A stretch of DNA of 64,000 nucleotides. Source: Lithodes maja. Its lineage: Eukaryota > Arthropoda > Malacostraca > Decapoda > Lithodidae. Where the stretch lies: positions 62,001 to 126,000 of the forward strand of contig JBAKBP010001427.1 of NCBI GenBank assembly GCA_037953745.1. Reading direction: 5' to 3'. Both the position numbers and the translations under genes were made by a program. Below are positions 55,943 through 64,000 of this stretch, in pieces; the stretch's first letter is position 1, and every line of letters begins with the position of its first letter. The notes beneath the pieces were generated by a model. The model did no database searches and was not told the DNA's origin. It saw only the letters and a program-made list of their open reading frames with translations.

Positions 55943-55990
55943 ATATATATAGACAGAGAGAGAGAGAGAGAGCGAGAAATATATATAGAG
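55887..55990. repeat. (TC)n then (GA)n microsatellite, inverted
   Basis: About 26 TC, ATAGATATATATAGACA, then GA units: the two blocks are complementary and can fold. Confidence 0.9.
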
Positions 55991-56350
55991 AGAGGGGGGG
56001 GGAGGGAGGGAGAGTCACTGGAATGGGAGAAGGGAATGACGAAACATTAAGGAAGAAAGAAAAGGATAGACAGATGTGAGAAGAAAAGAAGGGACTTGGG
56101 TGATCGATGGCGGAATAGGATGAGAAGGAGGACGAAAGGATTGATAGAAAAATTAGAAAGTAAGAGGAAAAAGAAGGGGATAAATGAACGAGAGAAAGGG
56201 AAATAGAGCATGAGGATGGGCGAGTGAGATATAGCAGGGAAAAAGAGAATAGCAGTTGATGGTGTTCATGAATTCATGTCCACGACTGTACCAAATGTGT
56301 TTTATATATATATATATATATCTATATATACTATATACCGGTACATATAT

Positions 56351-58427
56351 TTTGTTTTTTCTATGTGAATGAGGGAGACAAAAGGCATAACTGCCTGCCG
56401 CGAGTGCCTCCCCCAGATTTCAAAGAGTGACAGGGCCGAAATCAAGGGACGTTCGAGCTAAAATGCCTGGACACACAGAGTTTGAAGCAATTTAAGTCAT
56501 AGGAAGAGGGAAAGACTGATTCTGGGAGAGAGTTCAAGAGTTCAGCAGTTGAATAGAAGAAAGTCTGAGAATAACGTTTCACTCTTGGGTTGGAGAGTTG
56601 CACAGAGTAGGGGTGGGATTGTGTTGCAAGGCGGGTACTACGTACCCTACGTAGAGGAGGTGGTATACACTGGGAAAGCTCCAAGGAACACTGATTATTG
56701 TAGTAGCGATAGAATAGCTTGATAGATGCAACATTGCGGCGAAGAGAGAGAGATTGCAGAGAGTTGGTGAGTGGACGGGAGTTAATGATACGAAAGGCTT
56801 TCCTTTCTACTTTATCTAGGAGTGAGGTGTGAGAGGATCCTCCCCACACATGTGAACAATACTCAATACAAGGACGCACTGTGCCCCTGTACAGAGCAAG
56901 AAGCTGCGCAGGCGTAAAGAACCCCTTGAGACGGTTGAGCACACCCAGCTTCTGGGAGGCTGCCTTAGCGATACTGGTAATATGGTCTTTCCAAGTGAGA
57001 GCAGAAGAGAAAGTGACACCGAGAACATTGAGGGTAGATGAAGGGTTGATTTTTGTATTGTTGAAGAATATGGGACAGTCCTCTGGAAGTTCCTGACGGG
57101 TAGTAAGATGGATAAATTGAGTTTTGGAAGCATTAAAATGCAACAAGGTTTTCTCTACCCCAATTGGAAATAGTAGCTAGATCAGAAGATAAGCATTTTA
57201 TGGCTTCATTACGTTTACTTTTGACGGATTGCTGGCTTGGGCGTTCTGGAAAACTAATTGAGTGGTGTAAAGTAGAGTCTTCTGCATATGAATGGATGAG
57301 ACTGGATGTACAGTTGAGAAGATCATTTATGAATATTAGAAAGAGAATAGGAGATAGGACAGAACCCTGAGGAACACCGGAGTTGATAGGATGAGGAAAT
57401 GAGCGATGGCCGTCCACAACGGCAGCTATGGAACGGCCGGAAAGGAAATTAGAGACAAAGGCACAGATGGAGGGACAGAAACCGAAGGAGGGCAGTTTGG
57501 AAATTAAAAATTTGTGCCAGGCTCTATCGAAGGCCTTCGATATGTTTAGTGCAACAGAAAAAGTCTCACCGAAGTCCCGAAAGTTGGATGACCAAGAGTT
57601 AGTAAGATATGAAAGAAGATCACCAGTAGAGCAACCCTTAAGGAAGACATACTGGCGATCTGAGTGCAGATTAAGAGAAGAGAAATGCTTAAGAAATTTG
57701 GAAGCAAGAATAGTTTCAAAAACTTTAGAGATACAAGAGATGAGAGCAATTGGACGATAGTTGGAAGGTTGAGAGGGGTCACCCTTCTTTGGGACTGGTT
57801 GAATGAGAGCAAACTTCCAGCAAGAAGGAAAGACGTTATAGGAGAGACAGAGACGAAAGAGTTTGCCTAGGCAGGGGGTCAGCACGGAAGCACAGTTTTT
57901 AAATACAACAGGAGGAACACCGTCCGGACCGTACGCCTTCTTAGCATTAAGCCCAGAGAGGGTAGAAAGTACATCTTTAGAAGAGATTAGGATATTAGGC
58001 ATAAGTAGGAGAGAGGGGGGTGGAGAGGGAGGAATAGCACCGGAATCATCCAAGGTAGAGTTTCTGGCAAAAGTTTGAGCAAAGAGTTCAGCTTTGTCAG
58101 AGGAAGAAGTGATGGTTGTGCCATCAGAGTGGAAAAGGGTAGGGAAAGACGAGGAAGAAAAGTTGTCGGAGAGGTTTTTGGCTAGATGCAAGAAAGCTTG
58201 GGAAGAGCTAGAGTTGGATAGTTCAGTGCATTTATTATTGATGAAAGAGTGCTTGGCAAGTTGAAGAACAGATTTGGCTTGATTCCGGGCAGAAACATAG
58301 GAAGAATGAGATTCTTGAGTTTTAAGGCGTCGGTACCGTTTGAATGCTTCCTCCTTGTTGCGGACAGCAGTAGAACAAGCGTGAGTAAACCAAGATTTGT
58401 TTACATTAGACTGAGAGAAAGAAAATG
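56351..58427 (-). mobile_element. LINE A copy, 5'-truncated (RT to 3' end)
   Basis: Read from 58427 ([13 protein letters not shown]) through the linker, RT ([31 protein letters not shown]), an active site with YAED in place of YADD (about 57285-57300), then a frameshift near 57135-57145 into 56442-57146 (LNRLKGFFTPAQ, VERKAFRIINSRP) and a 3' UTR ending at a T-run at 56351. The YAED change in the RT active site would itself be inactivating. A TA microsatellite sits at the truncated 5' end. Confidence 0.9.
57133..58427 (-). pseudogene. LINE A reverse transcriptase ORF (YAED active site)
   Basis: Open for about 430 codons. The ORF appears to continue upstream through the (TA)n tract, but that part (Tyr/Ile repeats) is artefact. 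RT blocks are in order. The first catalytic Asp is Glu (GCA GAA GAC in sense). The C-terminus is cut by a frameshift. Confidence 0.85.
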
Positions 58428-58437
58428 GAATGTATAT

Positions 58438-58464
58438 GTATATACTGTATAATACTATATACAG

Positions 58465-58534
<70 letters not shown>

Positions 58535-58548
58535 AGAGAGAGAGAGAG
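58438..58548. repeat. (TA)n(GA)n microsatellite
   Basis: Lies at the 5' truncation point of the LINE A copy. Confidence 0.95.
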
Positions 58549-58789
58549 TGGGAGTGTAAGGGTGTACAGCACAAAAGACGCATCAGACTTATATTTGGTA
58601 CGACCACTGCAGAAAATAAGCGAGTGTGAGAATGACCTTGGAAGAGAACCGCAAAGATCCAGAAGGAGGGATCATATCGGAAAGTTTGCCCGTGTGGGAC
58701 GGAACAATCTAACATCCATCAGATCAGAAGGGAAAAGTTTGAGAGACACCTTTGTTCTGCAGGGGAATATCTCGCACGGATGATGGTAA

Positions 58790-59110
58790 TTATGGTTATG
58801 ATGATGATGATATTGCGATGATGATGATGATAATGATGATGGCAATGCTAATGGTGATGATGATAATGATATAGGTGATGATGATGATGGCTATGCTAGT
58901 CATGATGGTGATGATGATGATGATGGAAATGATGATGATGATACTGATGATGGATATGATAATGGTGATATTGATGTTGGTTATGATGGTAATGATAATG
59001 ATGATGGCTATGATAGTGATGATGATATTGTTGATAGTGATGATGATGATGGCGCATGATAGTGATGATGATAATGTAGATGGTAATGATGATGGCTAGG
59101 ATAATAATGA
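58790..59110. repeat. (GAT/ATG)n imperfect trinucleotide minisatellite
   Basis: About 320 bp of GATGATGAT with frequent variants; encodes Met/Asp runs that are not a gene. Confidence 0.9.
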
Positions 59111-59316
59111 TAATGATATTGTGAAGGTAATGATTATAGTGAAAATTGTAATGACATAATGATAATTGGCTATGACGATGCTGAGGAGAATGATATCTGA
59201 AATTTGATGAAGACGATAATGGTTGTGATGATTATGTTGTGAAAATGATGATGCAAATTGTGATGATTTTTTTTTTTTTTTTCTATGTGATTGAGGGAGC
59301 CAAAAGGCAAAACTGC

Positions 59317-60655
59317 CTATAGCGAGTGCCTCCCCCATAGTTGAAAGAGTGACAGGGCCAAAATCAAGGGACGTTCGAAGCCAAATTGCCTGGACACACA
59401 GAGTTTGAAGCAATTTAAGTCATAGGAAGAGGGAAAGACTGATTCTGGGAGAGAGTTCCAGAGCTCAGTTGTTGAGTAGAAGAAAGTTTGAGGGTAACGT
59501 TTCACTCTTGGGTTGGAGAGTTGCACAGAGTAGGGGTGGGATTGAGTTGCAAGACGGGTACCACGTGCCCCACGTAAAGGAGATGGTATGCACTGGGATA
59601 GCTCTGAGGAACACTGATTATTATAGTAGCGATAGAATAGCGAGAGAGATGCAACATTGCAGCGGAGAGAGAGAGATTGCAGAGAGTTGGTGAGTGGACG
59701 GGAGTTAATGATACGAAAGGCCTTCCTTTCAACTTTGTCTAGGAGAGCGGCGTGAGAGGAACCTCCCCACACATGTGAACAATACTCAATACAAGGGCGC
59801 ACTATGCCCCTGTACAGAGCAAGAAGCTGTGCAGGGGAAAAGAACCCCCTAAGGCGGTTGAGCACACCCAGCTTCTGGGAGGCTGCCTTAGCAAGACTGG
59901 TAGTATGGTCCTTCCAAATGAGAGCAGAAGAAAAAGAGACACCAAGAATATTGAGAGAAGATGAAGGGTTGATTTTTGTATTGTTGAAGAATAAGGGATA
60001 GTCCGCTGGGAGACCCTGACGGGTAGATAGATGGAGAAATTGGGTTTTGGAAGCATTAAAGTTATCAAAGGTTTTCTCTGCCCCAATTGGAAATAGTATT
60101 TAGATCAGAATTTAAGAGTTCTATGGCTTCATTACGTTTGTCGTTGAGGGATTGCTGGCTGGGGCGTTCTGAAAAACTAATGGAGTAGTGTAAGGTTGAG
60201 TCGTCTGCATATGAATGGATGGGAATTAAGGTACAGTTAAGGAGATCATTTATAAAAATTAGAAAGAGAATAGGAGATAGGCCACAGCCCTGAGGAACAC
60301 CGGAGTTTATAGGGTGAGGAAGTGAACAATGGCCGTCCACAACCGCGGCTATGGAACGGCCGGAAAGGAAATTAGAGACAAAGGCACAGATGGAGGGATA
60401 GAAACCGAAGGAGGGTAGTTTAGAAATTAAAGATTTATGCCAGACTCTATCGAAGGCTTTCGATATGTCTAGTGCAATAGAAAAAGTCTCACCGAAGTCC
60501 CGAAAGGAGGATGACCAAGAGTTAGTAAGATATGAAAGAAGATCACCAGTAGAGCGACCCTTAAGGAAGCTATACTGGCGATCTGAGAGCAGATTATGAG
60601 AAGAGAAATGCTTAAGAAATTTGGAAGCAAGAATAGTTTCAAAAACTTTAGAAAG
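59317..60655 (-). pseudogene. LINE A RT palm and C-terminal region
   Basis: After the stop near 60654 the same frame continues to about 60065 with AFDRVWHKSLISK, GVPQGCGLSP and the intact catalytic YADD. A one-base shift near 60062 then leads to the frame 59317-59865 (LLALYRGIVRPCIEYCSHVW, LPESVFPSSYDLN). Confidence 0.85.
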
Positions 60656-62101
60656 TCAAGAGATGAGAGCAATTGGACGATAGTTGGAGGATTGACAGCG
60701 GTCACCCTTCTTTGGGACAGGTTGAATGTGAGCAAACTTCCAGCATGAAGGGAAGACGTTGGAGGATAGACAGAGACGAAAGAGTTTGCCTAGGCAGGGA
60801 GTCGGCACGGAAGCACAATTTTTGAGAACAACAGAAGGAACACTGTCCGGACCATACGCCTTATTAGTGTTAAGCCCAGAGAGGGTAGAAAGTACATCTT
60901 TAGAAGAGATTAGGATATTAGGCATAAGTAAGAGAGAGGAGGGCGGAGAGGGGGGAATAGCACCGGAATCATCCAAGGTGGAGTTTCTAGCAAAAGTTTG
61001 AGCGAAGAGTTTAGCTTTGTCAGAGGAAGAAGCGATGGTTGTGCCATCAGAATGGGAAAAGGGAGGGAAAGACGAGGAAGAGAAATTGATGGAGAGGTTT
61101 TTGGCTAGATGCCAGAAAGCTTGGGAAGAGCTAGAGTTGGATAGTTCAGTGCATTTATTATTTATGAAAGCGTGTTTGGCAAGTCGAAGAACAGATTTGG
61201 CTTGATTCCGGGCAGAAACATATGAAGAATGAGAGTCTTGAGTTTTAAGGCGTCGGTACCGTTTGAATGCTTCCTCCTTATTGCGGACAGCAGTAGAACA
61301 GGCATGAGTAAACCAAGATTTGTTAGCATTAGTCTGAGAGAAAGAGAATGGAATGTATGCTTCCATGCCCGATAGGATTACCTCGGTAATGCGTTCAGCA
61401 CTCTCCGAGGGTCCTCGCCCACGGAAGCAGAAGTCATTCCATGGGAAATCAAAGAAGTACTGCCGAAGAGCCTCCCAGTCGGCAGCGCCAAAGTGCCACA
61501 AGCGCCGCCGGCTAGGAGGATCAGGTGGCCGTACTGGAGAGATAGGACAGGTGACAGAGATAAGTTTATGGTCGGAGGAGCCCAAACGAGAGAAAAGATC
61601 GACAGTATAAGAAGGGTTAGAAGTTAGAAACAGGTCAAGAATGTTGGGCCGATCTCCGATGCGATCCGGGATATGGGGGGGTTGCTGAACTAACTGCTCT
61701 AGGTCATTTAGGATAGAAAAGACGTAGGCTTGTTCACCAGGTGGATCAGTAGTGTGAGAGGAGAGCCATTGGCGGTGGTGAACGTTGAAATCTCCTAAGA
61801 TGGAGATTTCTGAAAAAGGAGAAATGGATAGAATGTGTTCCACTGTAGAGTTTAGATAGTCAAAGAATTTGGGAAAGTTGGTAGAGTTAGGGGAAAGATA
61901 GACAGCACAGAAATATTTAGTAAGAGAATGACAGGAAAGTTTGAGCCATAAAGTTGAGAATTCAGAGGAGTCAAAATCAGGAACACGAGAGCAAGTGAGT
62001 TTGTTGTGCACATATGCACAACATCCGCCTTTGGCTTTGAAACTAGGATAGAGAAAGTAGGAGGATACAGAGAAGGGGCTGCTGGATGTTGCTACAGACA
62101 C
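60656..62101 (-). pseudogene. LINE A ORF: APE endonuclease and start of RT
   Basis: A 481-codon frame with the endonuclease motifs GDFNVHH and SDHKL, the linker [15 protein letters not shown] shared with the other LINE A copy, and RT fingers up to NYRPIALIS, where a stop replaces the Cys codon seen in the sister copy. The same frame reopens and runs to 60065. The true start lies upstream of the truncated 5' end. Confidence 0.88.
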
Positions 62102-62169
62102 CTGAGTTTCGGTGAGGAAGAGAAGATCAGGTTTGAAGGAGGAGAGATGGTGCTCAACAGAGTGAAGTT

Positions 62170-64000
62170 TTTTATTTTTATTTTATTTTTTATTTTTTAA
62201 AGAGACAATGTACGGAGGAAGGAAAAACACAGATAAAACAAAAAGGTCCATGTGCCTAAAGGCATCCTCCATTCATAAAATGTTTGTAACAACTGGATTT
62301 AAACATTTGTAGATTGTAAGTTTGTGGAAAGCAATTCGAGGGAAGTGAATTCCAAAGAGTAGTAGCTCTGGGGATAAATTAATTCTGATAAGCAGAAGTT
62401 CTGCGTTGTGGAGGAGAAAGTGTAAATTCATGGGCGCTCTCAGCTGCCCTAGTTCTACGGGGAAAGATGTGGAGAGGCGGCACAATTGAAGCAAGTTCCT
62501 CGGAACAATTGCTGTGAAAATATCTGTAGAATAATGCAAGGGATGCAACGTTTCTTCGTATGGATAATGTAGGAAGGTCCTGTGTGATTGCAGGGTTATT
62601 GATTAATCTAATAGCTTTATTTTGAATTTTGTCCAACTGCCTCAATGCAACCACACTCCACTTCCACCCCACAGAGGTGAACAGTAATCCATCTGAGAAC
62701 GCACATGACTTTTATATATCACGGCCAACTGCTCGTCAGTGAAGAATTCTCGAACTCTGTACAGGAGTCCCAGTTTTTTAGAGGCATTCTTAGCAATGCT
62801 TCTAACATAATGTGTCCAGCTCAAGTTAGTAGTTAATGTTACACCGAGAATGTCAATACTAGGGGAAGTGGGAATATTTACATCATTAAAAAATATATGG
62901 GAGTCAGTGAGATTCTGTCGGTTAGAAAATTGAATGTACTTGGTTTTCTGTGCATTAAAGGAAACTAGATTCTTTTGTCCCCATCTATTAATTCTAGGAA
63001 GGTCCTGGTTCAGAGAAATTGCAGTGTTTATTTTTGAATTTATAAGATCGGGTTGGGTGAAAGAATTGGTAAATGTGAAGGAACTGTGGAGTGTTGAGTC
63101 ATCTGCGTAGGAATGTATTGGATTATGAGTGGTAGATATGAGATCATTGATATGAATGAGGAACAGAATTGGGGCCAAAACAGATCCCTGGGGAACACCA
63201 GCATTTATTGAGTGAAATTGAGAATAAAGGCCATCTACCATTACACATATTTTTCTGTTATGAAGATAAGAAGAAATTAGTGGAACTAATGATGCAAGGC
63301 CGTAGTGTGACATCTTCGACAATAAGGATTGATGCCAGACTCTATCAAATGCCTTTGATATATCCAGTGCTATTGTATGTGTTTCACCATGTTGGTCTGT
63401 AGCTTGGTTGATTTGATGCGTAAGAAGGCAAAGCATGTCTGCAGTTGATCGACATCGTCTAAAACCATATTGCCTATCACTGATTAATTTATTATTCTCA
63501 AGATGCTTAATTATGTGATTATTTAATATAATTTCAAAGACTTTACCAAGAGTGGAAGTTATAGCTATTGGTCTGTAGTTTGATGGATCTGAAGAGGCAC
63601 CTTTTTTAGGAACTGGATGGATGTTTGCTTCTTTCCAGGGTACTGGGAAGCATGAGGTATGAGTACACAGACGGAAAAAATTTGCCAATACAGGAGCGAG
63701 CACCAAGGAGCAATTCTTAAGTACTATTGGAGGAATTTCATCTGGACCAGGAGCCTTATCTACTGAGAGATTCTGCAAAAGAGTTTTGACATGTCTGGTG
63801 TGGATCTTAAGTGAGGGAATTTCAGGCGAATTAAAATTAAGTACAGGGACATCTTGATTTATTTCATCTAAGGTTGAGTTGGTAGAGAAAATATCCGCAA
63901 GAAGGTTAGCTTTACCTCGTGGGTCACTTACAAGATTGCCAGTCGGAGATTTTAATGGTGGAATGGATGAAGCAGTAGTGAAGTTGGATTTAAATGAGTT
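62170..64000 (-). mobile_element. LINE B copy 2, runs off the window edge
   Basis: Its 3' tail (T/A-rich, 62165-62205 on +) and UTR match 9365-9452. Coding runs from the window end to about 62275. The large frame 62642-63778 has KAPGPDEIPP, NYRPIAITST, GFRRCRSTADML, FDRVWH, GVPQGSVLAP, YADDSTLHSS and LGVTLTTNLSW. A frameshift near 62650 and a stop near 62379 precede the end. RT and C-terminus are related to LINE A (LSIRRNVAS / LSLRRNVAS). Confidence 0.9.
62642..63778 (-). CDS. LINE B reverse transcriptase ORF fragment
   Basis: 378 codons of uninterrupted RT with the active-site YADD intact (about 63095-63110). It presumably continues upstream in ORF2 beyond the window; the called Met is internal. 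Downstream the protein continues in another frame from 62672. Confidence 0.88.
   Translation of the reverse strand: MQNLSVDKAPGPDEIPPIVLKNCSLVLAPVLANFFRLCTHTSCFPVPWKEANIHPVPKKGASSDPSNYRPIAITSTLGKVFEIILNNHIIKHLENNKLISDRQYGFRRCRSTADMLCLLTHQINQATDQHGETHTIALDISKAFDRVWHQSLLSKMSHYGLASLVPLISSYLHNRKICVMVDGLYSQFHSINAGVPQGSVLAPILFLIHINDLISTTHNPIHSYADDSTLHSSFTFTNSFTQPDLINSKINTAISLNQDLPRINRWGQKNLVSFNAQKTKYIQFSNRQNLTDSHIFFNDVNIPTSPSIDILGVTLTTNLSWTHYVRSIAKNASKKLGLLYRVREFFTDEQLAVIYKSHVRSQMDYCSPLWGGSGVWLH

Larger units (their letters stand above)
59269..62165 (-). mobile_element. LINE A copy, endonuclease to 3' end
   Basis: The longest LINE A copy. Read from about 62165: LTETQVS (endonuclease start), [21 protein letters not shown], linker, RT with [22 protein letters not shown] (about 60200), the C-terminal VERKAFRIINSRP, a stop at 59317, and a UTR ending in a T-run (59269-59283). 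One in-frame stop (about 60654) and one frameshift (about 60062). Its 5' end meets the A/T-rich tail of LINE B copy 2 at about 62165-62205. Confidence 0.9.

Overview
The window is eukaryotic, repeat-dominated, non-coding chromosome. No host gene, rRNA gene or functional tRNA gene is recognisable. Almost everything that can be named is a transposable element or a simple repeat: Ty3/gypsy LTR elements, APE-type LINEs, a CR1-like LINE, an RTE-like LINE tail, a Penelope-like fragment, a piggyBac-type DNA transposon, TTAA-target MITEs and small hairpin elements. Very long (TA)n, (GA)n, (GT)n, (GATA)n and C/T tracts separate them. This mix points to a metazoan, most likely a marine invertebrate; a decapod crustacean fits best, but that is inference. 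A run of exactly 200 N (43938-44137) is an assembly gap.

Layout. 1-8345: a Ty3/gypsy element on + (5' LTR cut by the window edge), inserted in a LINE whose remainder runs 8346-9452. 9.5-13.9 kb: microsatellites, a tRNA-like head, a LINE scrap and unremarkable sequence. 13960-24647: a second gypsy element on -, related to the first. Its 5' LTR was later hit by an RTE-like LINE tail (22501-23355) and a TTAA MITE (23538-24017). 24.8-26.7 kb: three more TTAA MITEs of two families. 27.1-28.0 kb: LINE fragment. 29.0-30.7 kb: a degenerate ~155 bp tandem array interrupted by foldback repeats. 30.9-32.2 kb: polypyrimidine tracts. 32.1-36.7 kb: a nearly full CR1-like LINE with an intact ORF1 carrying an SGNH esterase domain. 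41.8-43.7 kb: a Penelope-like fragment with a perfect 63 bp inverted repeat, a tandem pair of 574 bp units containing 5S-rRNA-like sequence, and a short BESS-like ORF. 45.0-53.5 kb: a nest made of a terminal-inverted-repeat pair enclosing a piggyBac-type transposon (transposase 48073-49878) and a solo gypsy LTR. 56.3-64.0 kb: three LINE copies of two related families on -.

Both long gypsy elements have the pol order protease-integrase-RT-RNase H, with integrase before RT, and a Gag with a SCAN-like stretch and a CCHC knuckle. Those traits define the Gmr1 type of Ty3/gypsy element. A 1.8 kb solo LTR of similar architecture lies at 51567-53370, so the lineage has at least three insertions here. 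Nearly all element ORFs carry stops or frameshifts, several of them in homopolymers, so some breaks may be assembly errors. Intact long ORFs are the CR1 ORF1 (32424-33593), the first element's integrase-RT ORF (2998-5664) and the piggyBac transposase core (48073-49878).
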